A DNA stretch of 35,912 bases from Prevotella sp. (GTDB lineage Bacteria; Bacteroidota; Bacteroidia; Bacteroidales; Bacteroidaceae): NCBI GenBank assembly GCA_017449495.1, contig JAFTFO010000013.1, forward strand, positions 1 to 35,912, given 5' to 3'. Numbering within the stretch: the first letter of the stretch is position 1; each line of letters begins with the position of its first letter. The translations under genes and the position numbers were made by a program. Of this stretch, positions 26,398-34,175 are shown piece by piece. The notes under the pieces are model-generated. The model was given only the letters and a program-made list of their open reading frames with translations, was not told the origin of the DNA and made no database searches.

Positions 26398-27576
26398 TTA
26401 GTTACCATCCGGCTTGGTGAGAAGGGCGCGGCCCGAGGGATGCCACACGAATTCGGCGGGGTTGTCGGGATGGGCTGGATCGAAGTCATGCCAGTCGGCA
26501 CGCAGATGGTCGGCCAATGGGCATCCTGTCTGTTTGAGTCCCATCACGATCATCTTTGCGACCTCCCAGGCTCCATAGGGATTGAAATGGGTGTTATCTG
26601 CCAGAGGCTGGGGCTGGTCGGGGAAGGTGTTGGCGGGATAGTGGACCAGCGCTTGCTTGGACCCTTCGAAGCCTAATGCCTCATAGAACGTATGTGTCAT
26701 GCCATTCAGTTCGATGTAGGGTACATGTTCCCGACGGGCAACGGTGCGCATGGCCTCGGGATAGTCGCCATGAGTGTGGCGCAGTGTCTGTTGGTCGTCG
26801 TTGAAGAACCGTCGGGCTGTGGGAGTGGCGAAGATGATGTGACCTCCTTTTTCACGGACTCTATCGACGAATATCTTCAGATTGCGCGAATAGCTATACC
26901 AGGCACCGTCGCCGGGACGGTGCTCTTTCTCATCGTTGTGACCGAACTCGCAGATGACGTAGTCGCCTGGGCGTAGCTGGGAGAGGATCTTGTCGAGGCG
27001 TAGCTGGGCGAGGAAGGTGGTGGCAGAGAGTCCGCTCTCGGCATAGTTGGCGACTGCCACACGGTCGTCGAACCAGCGGGTGATCATCTGTCCCCACGAC
27101 GACCAGGGCTCCTGCTCCTGATCTACCACAGTGCTGTTGCCACACAGGAATAGGGTGGTGACCGTGGTGTCGGGTTCGATGGTGATGCGCTGCACGGCGG
27201 GAGCGGGACCGCAGAATTGCAGGTTCAGGGCACTGTCCCAGTTCTTATAGTCCTGTTCACGGGGTTTCAGTTTGACGAGCCGGTCTCCGTCAATCGTAGG
27301 CTCATGCTTGTTCACCACGAAGGTGACCGTCTGGAACTGGCCTTTCTTGGTGGCGACCTCATCGACATAGTGTCGGCGCGACTCGGCGCGAACGACGGTC
27401 TGGGCGGCACGCTTCTTGGAACCTAAGGTGACACTGACACGGTAGTTGCCGTCGGGGACAGGCACCGAGAAGTCGATGGGACCGGCACTGTATATATTTA
27501 ATAAGGTGTCGACCCGCTGTGCCCAAATGTTCATGCTGACCATCATCGTCAGCGCTAAAAGGTGGTATCTGTGCAT
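26398..27576 (-). CDS. CE12 rhamnogalacturonan acetylesterase
   Basis: Predicted exported SGNH esterase of 392 residues that removes acetyl groups from galacturonate in the RG-I backbone so that lyases and glycosidases can act. Signal peptide 1-19 (MHRYHLLALTMMVSMNIWA). An N-terminal beta domain (about 20-135) precedes the catalytic domain (about 140-350): block I GNSTV with Ser148, block II YAESGLS (Gly182), block III GHND with Asn214 and block V DNTH with Asp327 and His330, all in order. Block I reads GNS where many members have GDS. The start at 27576 is preferred over an upstream in-frame start at 27729, because the -7 promoter element is at 27597-27604 and the signal peptide begins here. 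Divergent from the GH2 operon. Confidence 0.88.
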   Translation of the reverse strand: MHRYHLLALTMMVSMNIWAQRVDTLLNIYSAGPIDFSVPVPDGNYRVSVTLGSKKRAAQTVVRAESRRHYVDEVATKKGQFQTVTFVVNKHEPTIDGDRLVKLKPREQDYKNWDSALNLQFCGPAPAVQRITIEPDTTVTTLFLCGNSTVVDQEQEPWSSWGQMITRWFDDRVAVANYAESGLSATTFLAQLRLDKILSQLRPGDYVICEFGHNDEKEHRPGDGAWYSYSRNLKIFVDRVREKGGHIIFATPTARRFFNDDQQTLRHTHGDYPEAMRTVARREHVPYIELNGMTHTFYEALGFEGSKQALVHYPANTFPDQPQPLADNTHFNPYGAWEVAKMIVMGLKQTGCPLADHLRADWHDFDPAHPDNPAEFVWHPSGRALLTKPDGN

Positions 27577-27596
27577 AGTGGTTTGTTTTGATGCTG

Positions 27597-27604
27597 CAAA
27601 AATA
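27597..27604 (-). promoter_or_regulatory. -7 promoter element of the CE12 gene
   Basis: The minus strand reads TATTTTTG followed by CAGC, 20 bases before the ATG at 27576. Confidence 0.65.
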
Positions 27605-27653
27605 GGATAATAGGTTGGAATACGGTCACATGGATTGTCCATAAAATATGAAA

Positions 27654-27663
27654 ATCGTACAAT
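27654..27663. promoter_or_regulatory. Candidate HTCS operator between CE12 and the GH2 operon
   Basis: ATCGTACAAT, a one-base variant over the first nine bases of the motif at 16592 and 26359. On the minus strand it reads TTGTACGATTTT, matching TTGAACGATTTT upstream of susC. It lies 49 bases from the CE12 -7 element and 49 bases from the GH2 -7 element, midway between the divergent promoters. Confidence 0.4.
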
Positions 27664-27712
27664 TTTGCTAATAACAGAACGAATGGATAGGCTCTGGCTG
27701 GGAGAAGATACG

Positions 27713-27720
27713 TATATTTG
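27713..27720 (+). promoter_or_regulatory. -7 promoter element of the GH2-GH105-GH106 operon
   Basis: TATATTTG followed by CAGCG, 19 bases before ATG 27740. It lies inside the upstream extension of the GH2 reading frame and so decides the start. Confidence 0.65.
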
Positions 27721-27739
27721 CAGCGACAAAGTAAAAAAG

Positions 27740-30160
27740 ATGAATCATAATATTTGGAATAAGGTGATGGTAATGGGAAAGAGGGTTTTACCTATTTGCC
27801 TTTTTACCTTTTTACCTTCAGCATCAGGGGCGCAGACCCCGGACCTGCAGCCCCGGGACACCGTCAGTCTGAACCTCGGGTGGACGTTCTCACGCGACTC
27901 CCTCTTCAGAGACGGGCAGACCGTGGACGTGCCTCACGACTTCCAGATCGGACAGCCCTGGATCGCGCCCTCGGCCGACGAACGCGCCGACAATAGCGAC
28001 GTGGCAGCAAATATCAAGAGCCGACTGTCGGCACGAGGCTTCAAGGAGATGGGGACGGGATGGTATCGCAAGACCATCACGCCCGACAACGGCATGAGAG
28101 GCCGGAGGGTGCTGCTCGACTTCGAGGGCATCATGCTGGTGGGCGACGTGTGGCTCAACGGACAGTACATCGGCGGTACGGACTATGGCTACGTGGGTTT
28201 CGAGATAGACGTGACAGACATATTGCGCTATGGTGAGGAGAACGTGATCACCGTCAGGGCCAGTACGATGAGGGAGAAGAACTCACGTTGGTACACTGGC
28301 GGCGGACTCTTCCGACGCGTGTCGCTGGTGAGTACACCCGCCGACCTGTATTTCGAGCGTCATCCGCTATACATCACCACCCGCAACAACCGCTACGTCA
28401 GTCTGTCGGCCGATTTCGTGAACCGCACGAAGCAGAGGCAGACCACCATGAGGGTGAGCATCTACGACCCTGACGGCGTGCCGGTAGCCCAGCAGACGGT
28501 GCAGCGGGGTGGCAATCCGCAGACGCGCAGGCTGAACATACGGACGGGTGAGATAGAGATTGAGCATCCCGAGCTGTGGGACACGGAGTCGCCCCGGCTG
28601 TATACAGCTGTTGCCCAGCTGATACGTGATGACGGTAGCGTGGCCGACGAGGCTCGTGAGCAGTTCGGCATCCGTACCATCGAGACCGGTCCTGAGTTCG
28701 GCCTGAAGCTCAACGGGAAGAAAGTGCTGTTGAAAGGCTATGCGAACCATCACACGTTAGGGGCCTTAGGGGCGGCAGCCTATCCGAGAGCCATAGAGAA
28801 GCGCCTGCAGCTGATGAAGCAGCTGGGCGTGAACCACATACGCACTTCGCATAATCCCTACAGCCGTGACTTCATCAAGCTATGCGACCGGTATGGCATC
28901 CTGGTGGTAGACGAGCTCTACGACAAATGGACCAAGCAACATACGGGCGGGCGCGTACCTTTCTTTAATCACTGGGCACAGGACGTGAAGGAGTGGATCA
29001 CCCGTGACCGCAACTCGCCCAGCGTCGTCTTATGGAGTCTGGGCAACGAGTTGCAGCAAGACCCCAACCAGCCGTTTGACGACTGGGGCGTGACGTGCTA
29101 CAAGATGATGAAGCCAGTGGTGGAACGGTATGACTCGACGCGACGGGTGACAGTGGCCATGCATCCTCGCTATCGTAACTGGGAGACCGACTCGCTACCT
29201 TGCGACCTGGCGATGATCACAGACATACAAGCCTATAACTACAGGTATATGTATTTCCCCGGCGACGGACGACGATTCCCGTGGATGACCTTCTACCAGA
29301 GTGAGGCCAGTGTCAGCAGCATGGGGCCCAACTGGTTTGAGATGGACCTCGACAAGGTGATAGGACTGGCCTACTGGGGAGCCATCGACTACTTAGGCGA
29401 GAGCCAGGGCTGGCCAGCCAAGGGCTGGGCACAGGGAGTTGTGGACATCGCGCTGGAGCCGAAGCCGAAGGCATACCTGATGAAGAGTCTCTGGAGCGAC
29501 GAGCCTACAGTGCACGTGGCCGTCGTGGAGAGTGAACAGGCCGGTGCCCTGTGGAACGGTGTAGAGACGGGCAATGCCAGACTGTCGGAGAACTGGAACC
29601 GCACGGAGGGGGACACGGTCACGGTGATCACCTTCACCAATGCCGACGAGGTGGAGCTACGGCTCAACGGCAAGAGTCTGGGCAGGCGACAGAACCCACA
29701 GGATGCCAAGCTGAGGGATCAGATCGTGTGGGAGAAGGTGCCCTACCGAGCTGGCAGGCTGGAGGCCGTGGGCTACAAAGATGGGCAGGTGACGGCCCGT
29801 CACACCCTGGAGACGACGGGCAAGGCTGTGAGGCTGACCGTCACACCCGACAACAGTCAGTGGAAGGCCGACGGCGAGGACCTGCAACATCTGCGCATTG
29901 TGGCAGTAGACAGCAAAGGGCGGCGCGTGGCACAGGCGGAGGACGAGTTGAAGTTCGAGGTAACGGGCGACGCGAGGATCGTGGCTGTCACGAATGGCGA
30001 CATCAACAGCGACGAGCTGAACACGACCGACCACCGACGCCTGTGGAACGGGACGGCCATGGTGATACTGCGGGCTGGCACAACACCCTCAGACGTCACG
30101 CTCAAGACCACATCAGATGGTTTCAAGACCGTCACCACGAAATTAAAGGTAAAAAAGTAA
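27740..30160 (+). CDS. GH2 glycoside hydrolase (beta-galactosidase/glucuronidase type)
   Basis: Predicted exported exo-glycosidase of 806 residues. The signal peptide (VMVMGKRVLPICLFTFLPSASG-AQ) is partly encoded by a TTTTTACC repeat. An N-terminal sugar-binding beta domain (WTFSRDS...VDVPHDF, GTGWYRKTI, DVWLNGQYIGG) is followed by an immunoglobulin-like domain and the GH2 barrel: acid/base E437 in SLGNELQQD and likely nucleophile E522 in FYQSEAS. C-terminal domains of the DUF4982 type (EPKPKAYLMKSLWSDEPTVHVAV) and an invasin-like domain follow. It probably removes beta-linked galactose or a uronic acid from RG-I side chains; sequence alone does not separate these. ATG 27740 is chosen over a longer frame because the -7 element is at 27713-27720. 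The C-terminus is KLKVKK, from the same 21-bp repeat as the next gene's end. First gene of a three-gene operon, 5 bases before GH105. Confidence 0.87.
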   Translation: MNHNIWNKVMVMGKRVLPICLFTFLPSASGAQTPDLQPRDTVSLNLGWTFSRDSLFRDGQTVDVPHDFQIGQPWIAPSADERADNSDVAANIKSRLSARGFKEMGTGWYRKTITPDNGMRGRRVLLDFEGIMLVGDVWLNGQYIGGTDYGYVGFEIDVTDILRYGEENVITVRASTMREKNSRWYTGGGLFRRVSLVSTPADLYFERHPLYITTRNNRYVSLSADFVNRTKQRQTTMRVSIYDPDGVPVAQQTVQRGGNPQTRRLNIRTGEIEIEHPELWDTESPRLYTAVAQLIRDDGSVADEAREQFGIRTIETGPEFGLKLNGKKVLLKGYANHHTLGALGAAAYPRAIEKRLQLMKQLGVNHIRTSHNPYSRDFIKLCDRYGILVVDELYDKWTKQHTGGRVPFFNHWAQDVKEWITRDRNSPSVVLWSLGNELQQDPNQPFDDWGVTCYKMMKPVVERYDSTRRVTVAMHPRYRNWETDSLPCDLAMITDIQAYNYRYMYFPGDGRRFPWMTFYQSEASVSSMGPNWFEMDLDKVIGLAYWGAIDYLGESQGWPAKGWAQGVVDIALEPKPKAYLMKSLWSDEPTVHVAVVESEQAGALWNGVETGNARLSENWNRTEGDTVTVITFTNADEVELRLNGKSLGRRQNPQDAKLRDQIVWEKVPYRAGRLEAVGYKDGQVTARHTLETTGKAVRLTVTPDNSQWKADGEDLQHLRIVAVDSKGRRVAQAEDELKFEVTGDARIVAVTNGDINSDELNTTDHRRLWNGTAMVILRAGTTPSDVTLKTTSDGFKTVTTKLKVKK
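27786..27818 (+). repeat. TTTTTACC repeat encoding part of the GH2 signal peptide
   Basis: TTTTACC-type units at 27786-27792, 27801-27808 and 27810-27817. It encodes the hydrophobic core LPICLFTFLP. A 15-base core (TTTTACCTTTTTACC) recurs in the GH106 signal peptide at 31347-31380, but there it is read in another frame. Confidence 0.75.
30140..30160 (+). repeat. Copy 1 of 21-bp repeat encoding C-terminal KLKVKK and stop
   Basis: Identical over 21 bases to 31255-31275 (core TTAAAGGTAAAAAAGTAA). It forms the last six codons and the TAA of the GH2 gene. The core is roughly the reverse complement of the TTTTTACC repeat that encodes the signal peptides. Confidence 0.85.
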
Positions 30161-30165
30161 GAGAT

Positions 30166-31275
30166 ATGAAGAGAATCATCACCACACTCGTAGCCCTCAT
30201 CAGCATGACGACTACGATCAGCGCTCAGGAACAGGTGCTGAAAACGGCGCAAAAAGCCAACGACTACTTTATGGCGAAGTATGCCGACCCTACCCTACCT
30301 ACCAACGTGAACCGCATCAGGCCCTCGTCGTTGTGGACTCGGGCGGTATATTACGAGGGGCTGATGGCACTCTACAACATCGACCCACAGCAGCACTACC
30401 TCGACTATGCTCAGACGTGGGCGGACTTCCATCAATGGACGCCGCGCAACGGCGTAAGCACGACCGATGCCGACGACCAGTGCTGCGCCCAGACCTATAT
30501 CGAACTGAACCAGCTGACTGGCAAGGGAACACTCGACAACATCAAGGAGAACCTGGCCAAGCAGATGGCTACGGAGCGCACGGACTATTGGACGTGGATT
30601 GACGCCATCCAGATGGCCATGCCCGTATATGCCAAGATGTATGCCATCACTGGCGACAAACAGTATCTGGACTATGCCATGAAGAGCTATGAGTGGAGTC
30701 GGAACACCTGTGGCGGTGGACTGCTGAATACCGAGGAAGGACTGTGGTGGAGAGACAAGGACTTTGTGCCACCCTACAAGGAGAAAGACGGTCAGAACTG
30801 CTACTGGAGTCGTGGTAATGGCTGGGTGTATGTCGCCCTGATCCGCTCGATGCAGGTACTCTCGCCCAAGGAGAAAGCCTATAAGAAACTGAAGAAAGAC
30901 TTCCTGATGATGAGCGCTGCCCTGCTGAACTGCCAGCATGAAGACGGATTCTGGCACGCCAGTCTGGTGTCGGATGTAGATTACCCTGGTCCTGAGATGA
31001 CTGGTACGGCTCTCTTCCTCTGTGGCATGGCATGGGGTATACAGCAAGGGCTGTTGAAGGAGAAGCTCTATCGTCCGGCATGCGACAAGGCATGGGAAGC
31101 CCTCCAGACATGTATCCACAGCGACGGATTCCTCGGCTGGAACCAAGGTACGGGAAAAGACCCATCCGCTGGTCAGCCAGTAACCTTTACCAAAGTACCT
31201 GACTTTGAGGACTACGGAACAGGGTGCTACTTGCTCGGATTGACAGAATACTATAAATTAAAGGTAAAAAAGTAA
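30166..31275 (+). CDS. GH105 unsaturated rhamnogalacturonyl hydrolase
   Basis: Predicted periplasmic enzyme of 369 residues, the usual single-domain GH105 length, with signal peptide 1-20 (MKRIITTLVALISMTTTISA). It hydrates the double bond of 4,5-unsaturated galacturonate at the non-reducing end of lyase products, which frees the uronate and exposes rhamnose. The alpha6/alpha6 barrel shows RPSSLWTRAVYYEGL, candidate catalytic acids D104 in TDADDQCCAQ and D146 in WTWIDAIQMAMP, CYWSRGNGWVYVAL and HEDGFWHASL. The start at 30166 is 5 bases after the GH2 stop; a longer overlapping frame upstream is antisense-like noise in the GH2 gene. It ends in the repeat-encoded KLKVKK. This is the second GH105 module in the locus; the other is fused to an SGNH esterase. 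Confidence 0.92.
   Translation: MKRIITTLVALISMTTTISAQEQVLKTAQKANDYFMAKYADPTLPTNVNRIRPSSLWTRAVYYEGLMALYNIDPQQHYLDYAQTWADFHQWTPRNGVSTTDADDQCCAQTYIELNQLTGKGTLDNIKENLAKQMATERTDYWTWIDAIQMAMPVYAKMYAITGDKQYLDYAMKSYEWSRNTCGGGLLNTEEGLWWRDKDFVPPYKEKDGQNCYWSRGNGWVYVALIRSMQVLSPKEKAYKKLKKDFLMMSAALLNCQHEDGFWHASLVSDVDYPGPEMTGTALFLCGMAWGIQQGLLKEKLYRPACDKAWEALQTCIHSDGFLGWNQGTGKDPSAGQPVTFTKVPDFEDYGTGCYLLGLTEYYKLKVKK
31255..31275 (+). repeat. Copy 2 of 21-bp repeat encoding C-terminal KLKVKK and stop
   Basis: Identical to 30140-30160, in the same frame, ending in the TAA of the GH105 gene. It runs on into an A-rich stretch (AAAAGATTAAAAAATAATAA) before the GH106 start. Confidence 0.85.
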
Positions 31276-31300
31276 AAAGATTAAAAAATAATAAGGCGTT

Positions 31301-33781
31301 ATGAATGGTACATTGAGAAAAGGTGGGTTTAGACGATTTATCATCTTCTTACCCTTTTACCTTTTTACCCTCTTACCTTTATCAGCCCAGCAATGGCCTG
31401 AGCCCCGGCCAGAGGCAAAGGCCGGTACCCGCTGGTGGTGGTTAGGATCGGCGGTAGACAAGGAGAACCTGCAGTGGAACCTCTCTGAGTATGCCCGTGT
31501 AGGTATCGGTGCGGTGGAGATCACCCCACTCTACGGCGTCCAGGGCAACGATGAGAACAACATCTCCTTCCTGTCACCCCGATGGATGCAGGCACTGAAG
31601 ACCGTTCAGGACATCGCCCAGCCACTGGGCATCGAGGTTGACATGAACTGTGGTACCGGCTGGCCCTTCGGTGGTCCGCATATCTCACTGGACCAAGCCG
31701 CCTGCAAAGCGATATTCAAGGACACGGTCATCAATGGCGTACGTACCCATGACGTGGAGATCGGCCGTACAAAACAGAAAGTGAAGCGTGCCGCCCCAGG
31801 AGGCGAAGGCTGGGTGGTGGACCACTTCGACCGTGAAGCCGTTCACCATTACCTCGACCGTTTCGAGCAGGCGTTTGCCACGTCGGGAGTGCCATACCCA
31901 CATACCTTCTTCAACGATTCCTATGAAGTATATAAGGCCAACTGGACACCGTCGCTGTTTGAGGAGTTCCAGAAACGCCGTGGCTACGACCTACGCTCGA
32001 AACTGCCAGAACTGTTAGGTGAGGTCGAGGATAGCAACCAAGTGCTCTGTGACTACCGTGAGACACTCTCAGACCTGCTCTTGGAGAATTTCACCCAGCA
32101 GTGGGTGTCGTGGGCACATCAGCATGGCGTGAAAGTCAGGAACCAGGCACACGGATCACCAGCTAACCTGCTCGACCTCTATGCTGCCGTCGACATTCCT
32201 GAGATTGAAGGCTTCGGACTATCAGAGTTTGGCATTAAAGGACTGCGCACTGACCCCGGCATGACGAGGAAGAACTTCAGTGACGTATCGATGTTGAAGT
32301 ATGCCTCGTCGGCAGCCCATGTCACCGGCAAGCCCTTCACATCGAGCGAGACATTCACATGGCTGACGGAGCATTTCCGTACCAGTCTGTCACAGATGAA
32401 GCCCGACCTCGACCTGATGTTCACCTGTGGTGTTAACCATGTCTACTTCCACGGGGCATGCTACACACCGAAGGATGACCCCTGGCCGGGATGGAAATTC
32501 TATGCCTCCATCGACATGAGTCCCACCAACTCCATCTGGCGCGACGCACCGTACCTGATGAAATATATCGAGCGCTGCCAGAGTTTCCTGCAGTTAGGAC
32601 AGCCCGACAATGACTTCTTGGTGTACCTGCCTGTCAGGGACATGTGGCGCATCCGGGGACCGCGTAATGACGATGCTAAAGAGGAGAGCAAGGACCGCAG
32701 AGGAGGCGAAGACCTACTGATGCAGTTCGATATCCACACGATGGACGAGAAGGCACCTCAGTTTATCAAGAGTATCCTGACCATCGACAGCCTTGGCTAT
32801 GACTGCGACTACATCAGCGACCGTCAACTGGCCAAGGTGCGCATCGAAGACGGCCTGCTCGTTACAGAGGGCGGTACTCGCTATCGTGCCCTCATCATTC
32901 CCAGCAACACGACCATCGACAGTCGCCTACAGACATTGCTGACGCCTATCAGCGACTATATCATCCAAGGGGAATCGGCAGAGGACATGGCAAGATTCGC
33001 GAAGTCGGAACCGATGAAGACGGCGTTCGGTCTGCGGGCCATCCGCAGGAAGACCACTGACGGCTGGCATTATTTCATTGCCAATCTGACGCCAAACGAC
33101 ATAAAAGGGGAAACCACTTTGGCCGTTCCCTTCACAGGGGCTACGTGGTTCAATCCGATGAACGGTGACATCACCCCTGCCTGTGTTCGTGACGGGAAAC
33201 TGTGTATCAACTTGAAATCCGGTGAGAGCCGTATCCTGCAGACATCGTCACAACAGACGGCGTCTGCCTGTGAAGAGCAACAGCCTTCAGAACCGATAGA
33301 GATCAAAGGGCCCTGGACGCTGACCTTCACGGAAGAGAGTCCCCGTGTGGAAGACACCTTCCACCTTGATACACTTCAAACCTGGGAGACACTCAGCGAC
33401 TCGGCTGCCATCACGATGGGGACAGGTATCTACACCACGACGTTCCAACTGACAGGCAAACAGGCCAAGCGTCACTGGCACATCAACCTCGGTGATGTAC
33501 GAGAGTCGGCCCGTGTCTATCTCAACGGACAGTTCTTAGGCTGTGCCTGGGCAGTGCCCTATATCCTCGATTGCCACGATGCAACACGAAAGGGACGGAA
33601 CGAACTGCGCATTGAAGTGACCAACCTCCCTGCCAATCGTATTGCCGACTTAGACCGCAGGGGTGTCGTATGGCGCAAGTTCAATGAAATCAATGTGGTA
33701 GACATCAATTACCACAAGACCACCTACGCTCAGTGGGCTCCCGTGCCCAGCGGACTCCGTTCAAAGATAACGCTACAATAG
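31301..33781 (+). CDS. GH106 alpha-L-rhamnosidase
   Basis: Predicted exported exo-enzyme of 826 residues removing alpha-L-rhamnose, in RG-I after GH105 has exposed it. The signal peptide (about 1-29, FIIFLPFYLFTLLPLSA-QQ) has its core encoded by a TTTTTACC repeat. The catalytic barrel begins GTRWWWLGSAVDKENLQWNLSEYARVGIGAVEI. Candidate catalytic glutamates are E209 in FFNDSYE and E350 in PFTSSETF, with GVNHVYFHGACYTP and CQSFLQLGQPDNDFLVYLPVRDMW further on. C-terminal beta domains include IEIKGPWTLTF and VYLNGQFLGCAWAVPY (galactose-binding-like). It appears complete, unlike the GH106-type gene at the left end. Last gene of the operon, 25 bases after GH105; no terminator was seen after it. Confidence 0.9.
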   Translation: MNGTLRKGGFRRFIIFLPFYLFTLLPLSAQQWPEPRPEAKAGTRWWWLGSAVDKENLQWNLSEYARVGIGAVEITPLYGVQGNDENNISFLSPRWMQALKTVQDIAQPLGIEVDMNCGTGWPFGGPHISLDQAACKAIFKDTVINGVRTHDVEIGRTKQKVKRAAPGGEGWVVDHFDREAVHHYLDRFEQAFATSGVPYPHTFFNDSYEVYKANWTPSLFEEFQKRRGYDLRSKLPELLGEVEDSNQVLCDYRETLSDLLLENFTQQWVSWAHQHGVKVRNQAHGSPANLLDLYAAVDIPEIEGFGLSEFGIKGLRTDPGMTRKNFSDVSMLKYASSAAHVTGKPFTSSETFTWLTEHFRTSLSQMKPDLDLMFTCGVNHVYFHGACYTPKDDPWPGWKFYASIDMSPTNSIWRDAPYLMKYIERCQSFLQLGQPDNDFLVYLPVRDMWRIRGPRNDDAKEESKDRRGGEDLLMQFDIHTMDEKAPQFIKSILTIDSLGYDCDYISDRQLAKVRIEDGLLVTEGGTRYRALIIPSNTTIDSRLQTLLTPISDYIIQGESAEDMARFAKSEPMKTAFGLRAIRRKTTDGWHYFIANLTPNDIKGETTLAVPFTGATWFNPMNGDITPACVRDGKLCINLKSGESRILQTSSQQTASACEEQQPSEPIEIKGPWTLTFTEESPRVEDTFHLDTLQTWETLSDSAAITMGTGIYTTTFQLTGKQAKRHWHINLGDVRESARVYLNGQFLGCAWAVPYILDCHDATRKGRNELRIEVTNLPANRIADLDRRGVVWRKFNEINVVDINYHKTTYAQWAPVPSGLRSKITLQ
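31347..31380 (+). repeat. TTTTTACC repeat encoding the GH106 signal peptide core
   Basis: Four TTACC-type units in a row (TTACCC, TTTTACC, TTTTTACCC, TTACC). It encodes FLPFYLFTLLPL. It shares TTTTACCTTTTTACC with the GH2 signal peptide repeat, shifted by one reading frame. Confidence 0.8.
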
Positions 33782-33785
33782 CGTT

Positions 33786-33824
33786 TCTGCCCAAGTCGTC
33801 ATGAAATGGGCCAATAACTTATGA
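33786..33824 (+). pseudogene. Tyrosine recombinase C-terminal remnant
   Basis: Bases 33787-33809 match 22 of 23 bases of 35386-35408, part of the intact integrase gene. In the matching frame the peptide is SAQVVMKW, against PAQVVMKW just before the catalytic His in the integrase; it then diverges (ANNL, stop at 33822-33824). The fragment begins 5 bases after the GH106 stop. It may be a scar of an older integrase gene or one copy of a recombined repeat. Confidence 0.5.
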
Positions 33825-34175
33825 GAATTTTGTGGTGCCGTGAATGGTTAAGATGCGGCCTTTGGTAAAATGAGCATACCCTGGAGGGTGCTGATGACAA
33901 GCATGAACATTACCCCCCAAAATCACCATTTTGGGGGTAATTTTGGGGGTAACTTTGTAACTTGCTGACATTCAGCAGTGTTGCGGAGAGAGAGGGATTT
34001 TTTTGAACCTTTCATAACCGCTCTTTGAGTTTCACAAACTGTCAGTCCCACATTGACAAACCCCGTAAATAGGGGCTTTTTCGGCGTTTTCAGTAAATCA
34101 AAATTTCTTGGAGTAAATTTGGCTATCTGCAAAAGTGGGTGTAATTTTGGGTGTAACTTTTAAACAGAAATAGCT
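33825..34175. other. Non-coding region upstream of the integrase, with hairpins and direct repeats
   Basis: No gene is seen. CCCCCAAAAT (33914-33923) and ATTTTGGGGG (33928-33937) form a 10-bp stem with a 4-base loop. TAATTTTGGG followed by TAACTTT occurs at about 33938-33956 and again at 34142-34160, a near-repeat about 200 bases apart, the second copy ending 16 bases before the integrase start. TAACTTTG at 33950-33957 could be a -7 element. Such repeats next to an integrase may be recombinase arm sites or attachment-site parts (inference). Confidence 0.45.
34061..34085 (+). terminator. Possible weak hairpin terminator
   Basis: CCCC (34061-34064), a short A/T-rich loop and GGGG (34072-34075) followed by CTTTTT. 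The stem is only 4-5 bp, so efficient termination is uncertain. It could shield the integrase from transcription out of the GH106 operon. Confidence 0.4.

Noticed and set aside
27605-27729. Upstream start of the CE12 gene at 27729
   Set aside because: The extension crosses the CE12 -7 element and has no signal peptide; the start at 27576 has both features correctly placed.
29551-30165. Long 5' extension of the GH105 frame overlapping GH2
   Set aside because: It is an alternate frame of the GH2 gene with low-complexity Arg/Gly-rich sequence; the signal peptide at ATG 30166 marks the true start.
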